From the NCBI GenBank assembly GCA_027382625.1, contig JAJKFJ010021831.1, forward strand, positions 1 through 64,000: DNA of 64,000 bases, given 5' to 3'. Under the pieces are notes generated by a model. That model was not told the origin of the DNA. It saw only the letters and a list, made by a program, of their open reading frames with translations, and did no database searches. The stretch comes from Tetmemena sp. SeJ-2015 (taxonomy: Eukaryota; Ciliophora; Spirotrichea; Sporadotrichida; Oxytrichidae). Positions within the stretch are counted from its first letter, which is position 1; each line of letters opens with the position of its first letter. The position numbers and the translations under genes are program-made. This document shows positions 25,094 to 38,011 of the stretch, piece by piece.

Positions 25094-25379
25094 TGTATCG
25101 ATTTATAGAAGTTTAGCTTATATATTTTTAATAGATCGAGTTGTTTATGTGCACAGTTAATAAGGTAAATTTATTTCAAGCGAGAGATTTCTAAAATCAA
25201 TAAAGCCAATAATAAGAAATATACACGTATAAATAAAACAAACAAAATAAACAATTTTTATTGGTAAAATAATATTGAAAATTTAAAATTTGATTACCTT
25301 TTATAATTAAGGGTTAACATTTGCTTCTTATCATTTTTAATCGCAGAATTTAATTTAAAATCATTATGATTTAGTATAG

Positions 25380-25694
25380 TCAAATATATTCCAAAAGCAC
25401 AATGGGTTTGCCACAGTCTTTGAGAGGACACTGTCTCTCCCTCATTAGGTAAACTGATATGCAACCCTTGTGAGTGATGTGACCGCACTTTAGATCCAAG
25501 TAATCCTGCTCTTCTTAAATATATTATAATAAACCGTAATGTGCATCTTTGAGGTGGTCTTTGCAAATAAGGCAAGTGTCCACTCCAGCCACTTGCTGCT
25601 GCCTATACTTTTTAAATTTCATCTTATCAATAGTATTAAAGATTATGTATTAAATATATTGATCAATGTCTTGTCTTGCATATCCTCTCGCCAT
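25380..25694 (-). CDS. small RING-finger protein (104 aa), probable E3 ubiquitin ligase
   Basis: Intact frame from the ATG ending at 25694 (MARGYARQDIDQYIQ), immediately preceded by an in-frame TGA, to TGA 25380-25382. Residues 44-96 contain a complete RING pattern: CLIC, 25 residues, then CGHITHKGC (Cys, His, His, Cys order, as in RING-H2) and CPLKDC. RING domains bind two zinc ions and recruit E2 enzymes. The protein ends soon after the domain (GKPIVLLEYI). The N terminus is a short helix. It sits directly downstream of a coiled-coil gene on the same strand; the two could once have been one coiled-coil/RING protein, but no GT...AG intron joins them. Cytosolic or nuclear E3 activity is inferred. 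Confidence 0.8.
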
Positions 25695-25699
25695 TCAAA

Positions 25700-26274
25700 T
25701 CAATAAAATGAAATGAAATAATATATCATAATCATTTGAATAATTCTCCTTGCCTTTTCCTATAGAGCTTTCATCTTCTTAGCCCTTTCATCTTCGTCAC
25801 TATCTTCCTCCCCATAGTCCTCCCCTACTTTCTTCACTTTCTCTTTAAAATTATATCAGTATTATCTTTGGGTTCATTATTTTTCTTCTCGATTAGCTTT
25901 TGCTCCTCTTATTGTTACTATGGTGGTTTAATTGATTGCGTCTCTTTCTAACACTTGCAAACAACCTTCTGTTACAGCTTTGAGTTAAGTATCTTGTTAT
26001 CTGATTGTAGCTTGTTGTTCTGGGTTCATAGCTACTCAATTGTTTTATCTCTCTGCTGTAGCATCTACCTCAACTGGTTAATCTGCTCTTGTAATAATAA
26101 ATAATTATATTTAATCTATAGTAAATGTAAGGAAGAGTCCACTGCTGCTTCTGAATTCATTTGAGTATCAATTCTGTTTCCAACCATAACTAGATTGTTC
26201 ATTTAAAACTACTGGTGGCCTTTAACTGATTACATTCCTAAACCACCACCCTATCTTTGCAGTTTAAGAAACAT
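25700..26274 (-). CDS. short coiled-coil protein, frame disrupted
   Basis: From the ATG ending at 26274 (MFLKLQRQGGGLGMQ) the frame gives a Gln-rich start and a strong coiled coil (YLLLQEQINQLRQMLQQRD). It meets an in-frame TGA (26029-26031, KTIEQL then TQNNKLQSDNKIL) and continues in the same frame with Lys/Gln-rich sequence. After ILKRK it needs a one-base shift to reach an acidic then basic tail (GEDYGEEDSDEDERAKKMK) ending at TGA 25700-25702. The flanks of the TGA are both coiled coil, so it looks like a sense position or a fresh nonsense change. The function is unknown; the neighbour downstream is the RING gene. Confidence 0.5.
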
Positions 26275-26491
26275 TAAATCCAATTAATCAAATTTAGAAA
26301 TTCAAATATAAAATGGATATCTTCTTACCTCTGGTTTGTGAGAGTTCAAGGAAGAGACTAATTATGTGAAGATGATTTAAACTGGTTACTCTGCGGAGTC
26401 ATTCTTTTCATTTTATAAAACGATTAATCAAATATCTATTTAACAAAAATATCTCTCTATTATTTTTAAACTTTAAGATAAATAAACTAAT

Positions 26492-28165
26492 TCATTCTAT
26501 CACTATTTTTATAATTCCCAATTTATTATCCTCCATTCTCACCAATGCCTTTACTTAGGAATGATTGCTATGAGTTTCCTCATCTTCTTTTAATTTTAAA
26601 ATTCTCTGTCTATAGTCTAGCTGCCCTAAATTCCAAAATTTGAGTCCCTCTTTCGAACAATTCCCATACAGACCCTATTTGAAAGGGTCCAATAAAGAAG
26701 CTGTCTAGTTTTAAAGAGAGATAACAAATGGTTTCCTCTCAATCTGATTTATGCCTCGAACAAATAAAGTTTGATTCATAGTTTAAGTTTCACCAATCGA
26801 AAATGAGGCTACTAGTCTCATGCTGTAATCCTCAATTATATAAATAAGGGGAGCATGATAGCACAATATAAGTTAGCTATTCAAGAATTTGATTTAACTG
26901 CTCCTTGAACAAATGGCTGTCTTCTTGGGCAAAGTGTTTTTCTTCTTGCCAATTTCTAACTTGATCGGATGAAATGAATTCAATATCCCATAAAGAATTG
27001 GTCTGTCTGCAGATTTATTTTTGACAAACGGATTCACAAGCAAGACTTGATAAAATGAACCTGCATATGCCCCACCTGAACTGCAAGTACTGACAGTATG
27101 GCACTTCTGATACTCACAACCATCAAATTTGTAAATCAAGACTCTTCCTTTGAAATTTACACCAAGTGCCAACACCTCAGGCTCAACCACGCATCCTGCT
27201 GTAAACTCTAAATCTTCGCCACTTCTTTTCTCCTTTAATATTTCCTAAATTACTTTCTACTTGCTAAGAGAAAACACTTTAACACCGATAAGCATACGAT
27301 CCTCATCCATTAGCATGAATGCTGGTTGATTATCTAGTGTCATTATTGTTTAAGCAAAACCTTATTTTGCTTTCTCATCTATTTCTAGGCCCAGAATGTC
27401 TACTTCCTCTTTATCCTGCCGTTTTAGAGCAACTATATTTTCATTTATCTAAGCCACTAAGGTTTCATATACTTCGCTCACTCCCTCTATCAAGATAGGA
27501 TCTTAAAATTTTAAAGCACTTTCATTTACATCTAGAGCCACTTCCTCCTTTTTATAAGACATTAATTTATTAAAGATTTGCTCATAGAACTATACCTTAT
27601 TATGCAGCTATGTTAAAATGCAGTTCTATTTTTTGAAAAATTCTTCTCACTCCTCTTTTTCGTTCTCAGATTTTGTGGACTTAACTGTCTCAAATATATG
27701 CTTCAAAGCGCTTGATGTTTGTAGTTGAAAAGACTTGAATTCAGTAATAAGTTTTTAAAAATGATCAGCGATAGCTCTTTATCTCTCTCTTAAATTCTTA
27801 GCTATTTTTATAACAGTAGGATAGCTATTAATAGCAAACTTAGCCTCGCTTTTAACTTTAGAACTTCTACCCTTACTGCTTTCGCCCTTAGACCTGCCTC
27901 TCTTACTAGGCTCCGTTTTAAGAGTACTGCTGCTATTTTCAGATTTGAGTTTAGAAGATTTGAGTTACTAAGAGATTCTTTTTTCAATGCTATCATAGGG
28001 TTGCTCATTTTTAACTTCCTACTTGTATTTATCAAATTTCTTTTCCTCCTCGTCTACATCTTCTTTATATGAATTATCGGAATGCGAAGAGTCTGATCTA
28101 AGAGGCTAAGCTCTTAAGTTTTTCAGAGTTTCATTAAATTCTTCCCACAGATCGTTCACATTCAT
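26492..28165 (-). pseudogene. group II family member with one in-frame TGA (codon 173)
   Basis: The frame from the ATG ending at 28165 (MNVNDLWEEFNETLKN) to TGA 26492-26494 is 558 codons and collinear with the two genes downstream of it. Residues 50-110 are basic and Ser-rich with an AT-hook-like KRGRSKGESSKGRSSK. Residues 120-230 are helical, and the rest propeller-like (LGVNFKGRVLIYKFDG, VYIIEDYSMRL). A TGA at 27647-27649 splits the helix (ENEKEE then EEFFKKQNCIL) while the frame continues. Both paralogues have ordinary residues there. It is otherwise perfectly preserved, so either a very young pseudogene, a sequence error, or TGA read as an amino acid. Confidence 0.72.
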
Positions 28166-28400
28166 TTGCAAAAATAAATAAATAAAAAACACTAATACAA
28201 AAGCTAATAAGTTCAGATTCCTTTAATTTAACAAGCTTATATATTAAATATTTAATAATTTAGATAAAACAAAGTCTTCTTGGCAAAAAGATTTATAGAT
28301 TAAATAAACTACAAAAGATGAAATATGTAATTTATTAAGTGAATATTAAAATTGGTGTAGAAGTGGAGGTAATTTTTAAATTATTATTAAAACCAATGCT

Positions 28401-30107
28401 TCATTCTATACTAATTTTAAAAATACCTAGCTGATTGTTTTGCAATTTTACAAGTGCACATGCGTAAGGATCTTAACTTTAAATATCTTCTCTTCCTATC
28501 TCATTCTTAATTTTGAGTGAATCTATGGCAATGTCTATTTGTCCAATACTTTGATATTAAAATGAGCTTTATTTGCTGCCAGTGTAGCCCATTTTCATTG
28601 GATCAAGCATCACTGCTCTACAATCAGCAATGTTTATCGCAAACGGTTATGACTCATCATATTTAGCTCCTTTGATAAAGAGAGTATCATACATCTATTG
28701 ATGAGATTGATCCACTTTAATTTAAGCAAGAACATTTTAATTGTCATCATCTATCAACTAAAATACTTAGTCATAGTAGGTGATTAGCACTTTCTAATTT
28801 AAAAATTTGACTGTAGTAGACTTACTGCACAAAAAAGTCTTAGTTGATATCTATTTGGAGTCCTTGCAAACTTGGATTTTGTAAGGAATCTCATTTTTTT
28901 GGATGCAGTATACTACAGGTGCATCTAAATGCTGATTCTGTAAGTAGGGATTAGTAAAAATTGAGATAAAGTACTACTTATTTTGATAACCACCTTGAGT
29001 CAAGGTTAGAGCAGAGTGATACTTCTGATACTGGAATCCATCAAACTTTAAAAATACTATTCTCGCATTGAAGTTGATGCAAAGAGCCAGGACCCCTGGT
29101 TGAATTATACAGCCAGCTGTATATTAGTATTCATAAATTTAACTTCTCTCTGTTGGTAATTCTTTGATAAGTTGCTTTTAACTAAAAGAGAAAACTACAT
29201 CCCCTGCTATTAATCTATCCTAGTCTACTAGCATAAAGATTGGCTAAGTATCAAGTGATAAAAGCACCCTTGAAGTAATTTATTGATTATAAGTGTCTCT
29301 TTCAATTGATATGATGTCTATCTCTTCTCTCCCTTCTCTTTTTAAAGCAAGCACATTTTCACTTAACTGGCACACTAAGGCTTCATAACTCTCTTTCAAT
29401 CCGTTTATAGGTTTAGGAGCATCTATTTGTATATCAACCTAGTTTGAAAGCTTAACCTCCTTCATCTTCTAAGTTACTAGTCTGACTATATTTTGCTCGT
29501 AAAATTATATTTGCTGATCTAGTTAGTTCAGAAGGTTTTATTGATTATTCACAAACTCTGACTCTTTCTCATAGCCTGAGCATTTGACTTCAGCCTTGGT
29601 TCTCTTTGAACTAACAGCGCTGATAACTTTCTGCAGAACCTTATCTGTTCTCTAAGTGTAGTGGCTAAATTAAGCAGCTAGCTTTTTAAAATTGTCAATG
29701 ATAACTTTCTACCTGGATTGAAGCTGCTTTGCTTTTTGGATAATCTTTCCATAGGTATCAGTTGCTAGCTTTTAGCTTGAGTCGTCTCCATTTTGATAGT
29801 CACTTTGCTTGATTTTAGTAGATAGGAGAATGCCTTTTTATTTAAGTTCTAGAGCTGGTTAATTTTTACTCTTCTTCTTTAATGTGGCTGTTGCAGTTTG
29901 ATTAACTTAATGCTCATTAAAGTTCTCTTGCTTTAAATTCTTAGTAGTGAGAAGTTTAGGGATGGACTTCTTTGGATCCTATTTAATGAGGAGTTGTTTA
30001 TAATTAGCTTGATTGTTTGGAGGTTGAATTTGATCTGATGCTCGTGAAGTTCTGTCAAAGTTAGTGAGAGATTACTGAAACTCTTACCACACATTATCCA
30101 AATCCAT
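28401..30107 (-). CDS. coiled-coil plus propeller-like family protein, group II (568 aa)
   Basis: Intact frame from the ATG ending at 30107 (MDLDNVWQEFQQSLTNF) to TGA 28401-28403. The N-terminal 140 residues are Lys/Gln/Asn-rich. Residues 150-250 are helical (LLNQLDQQIQFYEQN). The C-terminal 300 residues carry group II signatures: LICSxNFxARIVFLKFDG, TSRVLLSLDTQPIFMLVDQD and YACALVKLQNNQLGIFKI. The last 15 residues are strongly conserved across group II (NNxLGIxKIxxE). No catalytic or targeting motif is seen. The uninterrupted paralogue of the 26.5 kb member. Confidence 0.85.
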
Positions 30108-30630
30108 AATTTTAAAACTACGATGATAGAATAATTTAATTGTTTGATGATTATTAATAAAGGATTGAATATTCGCTTTCTACTTAAAATTTTTAGTCTC
30201 ACATAATTTTTCTAAACCTCTTTTTTTTAAAAAAAAAAGCATAAAAGTGAAAAATTAAATCATAAATTAAATTTTTAACTCTCTTTAAATTAAAATTAAA
30301 ATTAAAATCAATCTCAATTTTATTGGCACTTCAAATTTTAACAAGATTTTTGGAAGAATATTTAATTCAATCAAACACAAAAGAGCCATGTCCACTTTAT
30401 ATAGTAAATTAAAAACCATTTTTACCTTTGTTGCATATGATTTAAAAACGGGATCAATAAATAAGATCAAGAAAATGAAACAATTCTTATAAGAATCAAA
30501 ATAAATTTTTTAGGGATAAATGAAATGATAGAACTTCATAATAGATTTAAAGTTGGAACATTTAGTGCAAATTATAAATTATATTAAAAATACTTATATT
30601 TATTATCTCTGAAAATATTTTATTAGGAAT
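30108..30630. other. AT-rich spacer
   Basis: 523 bases, AT-rich, including a poly-T/poly-A stretch near 30225-30240. No gene recognised. Confidence 0.5.
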
Positions 30631-32490
30631 TCAGCTTAAAGTAATTTTGACAATTCCAAGCCAATTATCCTTCATTTTAACTAGAGAAAACAATTTTTGA
30701 TTATCTTTCTCATCCTCCGAGTCTTCATCTTCTTCTCCCTCCTCTTCTTTTGGCTTTATCTAATCATAAACAGATATTTTTGAATCAGTGTCTAACTGTC
30801 CTATGTTTTTAAAATTTATACCTTTTCCCTCGCACACTCCATTAAAACCCACACTCATAACATCCAAAACTTTGGCACCTGAATCCTTAAGCTCAATAAC
30901 AAAGGGATGACTCTTTATTTAATAGTTTCCTTTCAGAAGTAGGAAGTCATTCATCATTTAGCCTTTCTCAAGTTTAAAACTTGCAACTGTTAACAGAGTC
31001 TCATCATCAATTATTTGATAAATTGGGAAAAAGAAACTCAGAATATGATTCCTGTTCAAAAACTTTAGTTCAGAGCTCTTAGGTTAAATTTGGTGACGAG
31101 GTGATAATTCTTTCGGATTTTCACCCACAAATATTTTGAGCGCCATGCAACTGTGAGTGATTCCATACAAGATTGGAGTCTCAAGACGCTAATTTATTAT
31201 GAAAGGATTAATGAAAAGCCTCTAATAAAAAGCTTTCGATTGACAGCCACCGCAAGTATAGGTTACCGCCCTATGATATTTTTCATAAAAATGGCCATTA
31301 AATCTCCAAAAAGATATCTTGCCTTAATGAAGTATAGAGAGAGCAATTATCCCTGGAGCTAGAACGCATCCCGAAGTGTACTCTACTACAATTGATTAAT
31401 GCTAAATCTGTTGCTTCTCTATATGCTATATAACTTCCTTCTTTTGGAATGAGTAGACTATGTTATCTGCAATCAATCTGTCTTGATCTATCATAAAGAT
31501 TGAGGGCTAGTTATTGAGAGTTAAAAGAGCTTAAGAAAATATTCTATTTTTTCCATTGGGATCTTTTAGAAGTTCGATGATATGTATATCCTCATTTTCT
31601 GGAGTCTATAATGCAACAATATTAGTGTCAAGTTGTGCTATCATCTTTTCATAAATCTAGTTTATTCCATAAATTGGTTGAGGCTCGGACATTTCCATTT
31701 CAACGACATTGCTTCCTGATTTAACTGATATTTACACAAGATCAGAGACATTTTTCTCATATTTTTCAATCTGCTATTTAATAGTAGAGAGAAATAATTC
31801 TTTTTCCTCTATAAATTCTTCAAGCGACCGACTTGTATGTATGAGCTCATCTTTAATTAATTTCTTATCTATTTCTATAATCATCTTTTTTAAGTTTTTA
31901 TGCACTCGTGAAGTAAAAATCTGAATTTATTAAGCGTATGTATTAACTTTTTCGCAAAGTGCTTTAGATCTTTACATCAGTTGCTTTGATAATTTTGTGA
32001 GAGCTGAAGCTTAAGGAGTCAAAATTGATATTAGCTTTTGCTCCTTTTAATTTTAATATTTTTGCTCAGTCGCCTTTTAATTCTGAGGCCTTTGAATTGA
32101 ATTTTCAGCTCTTGTTTTCGTAGTTTGTAAACTTCTTTTCAATTTTCTTTTCTCGTTTTGAGTTAGAGACTTCCATTCCTCTAAGTACTTTAACTCATTT
32201 ACATCGAAATCAACTTATTGAGTAATTTTCTTTTTTTTCTTCTTCTAAATAGGTGGCTTTTAATCACATTTGGTGGCTTCGATATTCTAGGAGTCTAGAA
32301 TTTTATTTTTAGGCTTTTATTTGGTTTGCTTAGAAGGTTATTTTGCTTTTAGACCTGCTTCTTCTTGCTTTAATTAAGACTGGTCCGCATTTTATTATTC
32401 ATCAACTTTCATGAAATCTTCAATTTTAGTTTTATATCCATTAACATCAGTCTTAAAAGTTGTTTGAAACTGACTCCACAAGGACTCCAT
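30631..32490 (-). CDS. coiled-coil plus propeller-like family protein, group II (619 aa)
   Basis: Intact frame from the ATG ending at 32490 (MESLWSQFQTTFKTDV) to TGA 30631-30633. It is longer than its relatives because of an extended basic N terminus (KQTKQKPKNK, KKKKKKITQ). Residues 200-290 are helical (LEEFIEEKELFLSTIK). The propeller-like C terminus shares NNQPSIFMIDQDRLIADN and a final LVKMKDNWLGIVKITL with the 28.4 kb gene, plus an acidic insert near the end (EEEGEEDEDSEDEKD). No interruption was found. The function is unknown. Confidence 0.85.
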
Positions 32491-32685
32491 ATCTTAAAGC
32501 ATTTTTATGCGAAATAAATATTATAAAAGTTTTAAATAAGGTATTCATAATAAATCGTATTACTAAACATTCATTCTCATTATAATTACCATATTATTTT
32601 TATATAAAACATATTAAAACAATTCAAATGGAAGTATAGAATTTAAATTTTGAGTAATTTAAAAATATATTTGCTTTTCTTTTAA

Positions 32686-35467
32686 TCAACTTGTAGTTGC
32701 AATCTAATTGATTTTAAAATTCATAAATTTGAGTCTGCCTTACAAATTTTAGATGATCAATTACTCTACCTCTTCACTTTCATTAAATTATGTATCATCT
32801 CCTTATGCTTTCATGCTCAAATTGATTTGCTTCTAATTCTATTGATGTCCATTCAAATCTACTCTTAATCTTGTTCGACCTATCACTCTCTCTCCAGGCT
32901 AGAGATATACCGATTAACAAATCATTGGCACTTTTGACTTCAAACTAAGAAATTTCAATTCCTAGTATACTTCCTCCACTTCACAGCAAGAGGCGTCACT
33001 TTCCTAATCTTCTTTCTCACCCCCATCTATGACAATCTCATAACCAAAAATGCAATCAAGATTTGCAAACACTTCATTTAAATTCCCTGGAAAATAAATA
33101 TTTCGAAGAGAACAATTCAGCCTCAAGATTTGGAAGTTCAAATTTCTAAAGTACTTGCTCTCTTAAGTGATTATAAATCCAGAAGGTATGTTTGAGCTTA
33201 GTCAGTGCGATTTCATCCGTTAAGGGAACTAAAGTCTCACAGTGCATATTCAACTTAGTAGCTCTCGAGAAATAATTATTCCTGCTGTTCTAATAAATTT
33301 CTAATCTATAGAGTTAGCTGCTAGCATCTATTCCCAAGATGAAGTTTATTTCTGGAAGAGACTTTATATTCAGGAAGGGACAGCATAGTTAGATAAAAGA
33401 GTGCTCATTCTCCCTCATTGTTAATCTGTGATTCCGATCTAAAACTTTAGCATACTATCCATCAGTAAATTTATAGACTTTGATGTTTAGATTCTTGTGA
33501 TAGGAAATTACTAAGTGATTGTCTGGAAATGAAAGGGCGTCCTCGGCATCTTCAGCTAATTGCTAAATGTAGTTTCCATTCGTGATATCAAAGACTGACT
33601 AGTTGATATGCAATCGATTCTAATCAACAAAGTTAAAATAAGGAATATTTGGCGTTGAAATCAAGCACTCTAACTTAATATCTTGATGAAGATTAGTTTG
33701 TTAATATCGGAAGAAATCTACAGTCGTATCATTCAACTTTTTTAATGCCAAAAAATTCTCGCATTTTAGGTCTATTGAATACTCATACTGATCAAAAGTG
33801 GCAGGACTTAAAGCAACTTAATTAATTACTTCGAACTTAAAATTTGATGTTTCTAAAGGCATGTTCTAAATTTTGGATTCAAAACTCAATATTTGCTATT
33901 CTATTACTTTTTAATAGCCACTAATAACTCCAAGATTTTTAGCAAAATCCTTTATCTGCACTTAATCATTTCTAATTTCCTCAGATTTTTAGCATTTTTC
34001 TTATATTTGAGTAGATAAACTGTCTATTGCCATTTATTGATATTCAAGTATCTATTTCAAGTTAAGATTTAACTTTTTATGTTTATTTTAAATTTCCTTT
34101 TGAAAATTATTAATGTTTTTAACCCTATTTAAAAGATTATTTAGTCTTAAATTTTGATATTAATCTTCATTGTTTCTAGCATCTTTAATTTATGCACCTT
34201 CTTTTATTCCTAATTAATTTTTTCATTTATAGATAATTAATCCTCTTAGAAATTATTGGAATGTGGATACTTATCCTTAATTCGCAATAACTAGGAAGCT
34301 ATTCTCTACTTAATTTGAGTGTTCTTGCTCTGAGCTATTGACCTGTCTAAGTAATCGCAGAAAGTATTCAAAGGCACTTTTACTTGCCCGTTTGGAAATT
34401 TAACAAAGATCTGAGCATCCCAGTTATTAAGAGATATCATTTTATCAGTCTAGATGTTGCATAATTCACAAATGTATAACTTCTTCTCTCTGCATTTCTT
34501 CTGCTTACTCTCTTACTCCCTTAATCATCCATTATACTATCCTCCTATTTCATCAACTTATTCAAATTATTCTACTTCTTATTTAACTTCATTTTAGGCA
34601 TATTATTATTCTCCTCCACTTGTATCTTCTTTTTATTTTAGATGTCTATTAATCTGAGTGACATTAATAATCTAAGCGTTTTCTTATTCAATATATTTAC
34701 TGTCTGAGTTGGGATTCTAGGATATAAATTTTGAAGCAGATTAGCAAAAATTAGCTTAATTTGAGGCAGATGATAGAGAGGAATGTTTTAAGCTCTCTAC
34801 TTATATTTTATTCTCTTTCTTATTTTAAGCTGTTGGCTATTATTTCTATTAAGCATACTGGTTGTAAAGCTTATTTGAAATTTAAAGAGGAGTTTCCTTG
34901 TTATTGCAGCTATTATAACTGAGTTTGCTACTATTAGTTAAGGATTTATTTATTCAAATCTTATTAGTAAGATTATTGAAGCAGGAACTGCTAATTTTTT
35001 AAGAATGGATTTATTTGTTCTTAGTTACATTTAATGAAGTTTGTAAAAGTATTAGGAGTGGGATTAAGATTTGAATAGGCAGAAGTTTATAACTCATTTT
35101 ATCCTTTTAAAACCTACTTGCAGTAGATTTAAGGCTATGCAATTTGAGGACAGGTGTTTTGAAACAAGTTTTGATCTTGAGAACTTTTAGACAGTCCAAT
35201 CATTTAATGTTGATATGTGTTTGGCTAGCCCAAATTTGGATGTAGTTGTGCCTGAACAGCATTATATTGAAATGACAGCTCAGGATTTAATCTTTGCTAG
35301 CTTCTGAGATATTGTTATTGAAAATCGTTTGTTTTTTAAATTTACTATGCTTGATTTTGAAGTTGTAGGCTGTTGTTCTTTTATTACAATCTTGGAGGGA
35401 TAGGCTTCACAACTTTATCAAGCTATTCTAGAATTTCTTTGAATTTATCAGTGCTTTCTTTCTTCAT
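32686..35467 (-). CDS. group III protein: Gln-rich N terminus, CxxC motif, coiled coil, propeller; frame breaks present
   Basis: It starts at the ATG ending at 35467 (MKKESTDKFKEILEQLDK). The first 200 residues are Gln/Asn-rich. A 22-base intron (34837-34858) carries the frame on. An in-frame TGA before LREQESKQKK can be removed as an 18-base intron (34520-34537). Then comes the motif KKLYICELCNIQTDKM, shared with the 38.0 kb gene, coiled coil, and a propeller ending at TGA 32686-32688. Two further single-base frame changes are needed, one at a run of six T near 34218-34223 and one near 33.18 kb. Order and residues match the intact 38.0 kb paralogue throughout. It may be a live gene with sequence errors or an early pseudogene. 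Confidence 0.6.
34520..34537 (-). other. putative 18-nt intron
   Basis: Minus-strand GTATAATGGATGATTAAG, 18 bases. It contains the only TGA in this part of the frame, and its removal keeps the frame (IGGQEQESKQKK). The alternative is a sense or nonsense TGA. Confidence 0.4.
34837..34858 (-). other. putative 22-nt intron
   Basis: Minus-strand GTATGC...AATAATAG, 22 bases. Removing it joins the Gln-rich frame (KQALQP) to PTAQNKKENKIQVESLKH. The length is one over a multiple of three, as required. It has the same size and GTA...TAG ends as the intron in the collagen-like gene. Confidence 0.6.
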
Positions 35468-36097
35468 TTTAAAAATATTTTTACAATGTATGAAAGATAT
35501 AAAAGTGCTCTGATTTTATGAATATTTAATTTTTTCAGAGGAAATTTAAAATAAGACAGCCATCCTCAAGAATTTTAAAAGTTAAATGCATTAATTTTAA
35601 TAGTTTTTTTTTTATATCCAGAGTCAAAGATAATAATCACTATGTAATTTTATTTAATCATTAATTGCTGTTTTATTTAAGTGTTCAAGGAGATGCAAAG
35701 ATTTACAAATTATTGGCTAAATTAATAATTGTTAACAAATCTAAGAAAAAATTATAATTTTTGAAATCTTTTTTAGTTATAGCTGCTCTTCAAAAGTGGT
35801 ATCTTATTTTTCATACCTTTAAAACCTTTGAAAATATAAATTAATTTCTAATTTACAGACTAAATATACCTAAAACTCTAAAGCATAGAAATATTTCTAA
35901 TTATTTAAGACATTAATCAATCAAATGTTTTTATTCTTTAATTAAATATTTCGAGGCAACTTTTATAAAATCATAATGATAATTTTTAATTTTGCAAGTA
36001 ATATTGGAAAATGTAGGTAAAACATAAATTAAAATTATAATTTTATTAGCAATTGAAATAATCATATACCAATAGCTTTAGTGATTAAGCATTACAT
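35468..36097. other. AT-rich spacer
   Basis: 630 bases of AT-rich DNA. Nothing recognised. Confidence 0.5.
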
Positions 36098-37823
36098 TCA
36101 ACACATATTGATATCTACTTTGATGATGTGGAACTCTTTGGTCATTACATTTTATGCAATAACTTGAATTTGATTCAAAAATTAACCATAATTTGAATCA
36201 CTTCTGATTTACTTAATCACTTGAAATGTCATACCTTCAGTAAGTTGAGTATTTCCCTTTTTGAACCCATTTTTACAGAAATCAATCACACTAACACAAG
36301 ACTTCTTCTTATCATAAATCAGGCCTACATAAAAGTCTTGTATATGCTAACTCCTGAGAGCACCCATAAACTATTACCCTGGCTTGAGATAACCATTAGC
36401 AATCTACTGGTAAGTATTGAAGTTTACAATTGAAAAAGTACATTCTGAGAGTACCACCACATGATCATCATCTAGCTAACTGAATTCTTGAACTTTTGCA
36501 CTCAGTTTTTCCTTCTAAAACTTCTAAACGTCAGAGGGATCTATAGTTATTTTATATAAGGCAGGTTGAATATATGTAACCACTGCAAAATATTCAAGTT
36601 TAGAGCCTGAAGTTTTTGACCCTCTATACTTGATCTGTCTAAAGCTTTGAATTCTATAATAGGAGTTCGTGAAATAAGGGACAAAATGAACTATTTTATA
36701 GGTTCCTTCAGTCCACTTTAAAAATCTTACTTTCCCACTAGTATTTGGTGCTGCGCAAAGAGTTCCAGGTTCTACTTTTGCAAAGCAAAGATAATTCTCT
36801 TTCAGTGATTGGATAACTTCATTTGAAGTCTTTGAAAATACGGAATTATCAATGATCATTCTATCCTCATCAATTATCACAGAGGTAGGAGATTAGTCCA
36901 AAGTTAAAATCTTAGTAAGAGAAAGATGCTTATCTTCTTCATTGAATTATATTAGATCATATTAATTCTCATTTTTTCTCTTTCCAACTAAAAATTAGTC
37001 ATCTAGAAATTTTAAGCTTTCAAATTCTTCTAATTGGATTAAAGGTTTCTAAGATACTTGAATTTCAAGCTGATTTTCCATTTCAATTTTTAAATGCTTT
37101 TCCCCTATGATTGAACTTAATAAAAGACAATATCCATCCGATTTCTCCTAGAGTTAGATAATCTTTTGTTGCTCATCTTTTATAAATTGTATAATCTCTT
37201 GAACTAAATCTTGTCTTAGGCTCTAATCATTTTAGATTTTAAATTGCATGATCTTTATCTTTTATGGAACCAATGCTTTTTCCCTTTCCTACATTTTTGA
37301 GATTTTTTGGCTAATTTAATGAATCTTAGTTTCTAAACTATTCTTAAGTTTAAGCATATTATCTCTCGTATCATAGAGTTTCTTAGTCTCTCTTTGATAA
37401 ATTTCTATTGTTTCATTTATTTCAGGAGTTTGGTTTAAATCAATCTAGGAAATTAAATCTATACTTTCATTAATCTAATCTGTTTCCTTTTTTATAAATG
37501 ATAGTTTAGAAGGCAATTGATTCTTTTTTCTTATCTCATTTTTAAATTTATCAGCACGTTCAGCTTTTACTATTCAGAGAGATATTTTTATCTTTTTTCT
37601 CTTACTTGACGCCTGTTGCAACTTATTTTCTCTGGGCCCTTTGTTACGTACCTCTTTATAACTATGGAGATTTTTCTATTTTTTCTTCTTCTTCATTTTG
37701 AGGATTAAGTAATGCCTCGGATAATTATTCTCTTAAAGGAAGATAAACATTGATTTCTTAAAGTTGCTCATCATCTTGGAAGTTAGCTTTTTAATCTATT
37801 TTATTATTGAATGAAGAAATCAT
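36098..37823 (-). CDS. coiled-coil plus propeller-like family protein, one frame break
   Basis: It starts at the ATG ending at 37823 (MISSFNNKIDQKANFQDD) and ends at TGA 36098-36100. The N terminus is acidic then basic (QRAQRKQVATGVKQEKKDK). After about 87 codons a one-base change at a four-T run (37565-37568) is needed to pass TGA into the main frame. That frame is open for about 490 codons: long coiled coil (NEIRKKNQLPSKLSF, ISQKISKMQEREK), then propeller with SPTSVIIDEDRMIIDN, the same motif as in group IV. It is clearly related to group IV but has no AT-hook. Either a homopolymer error or a young pseudogene. Confidence 0.65.
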
Positions 37824-38011
37824 GACAGAAATATTCAATTGAGCTTTATAAATTTTAAGACTTATTTTTAAATTAAATGTGAGTGCAATATATAAGCACA
37901 TTTCAAATATTCACTATAAACATAAATAGAAGAGGCGTAAAGTGAAATGATATTTTATAATATTTTAATTCAAATTTATTAAAAATCAACAAAATTTTAA
38001 GCTTTTATAAT

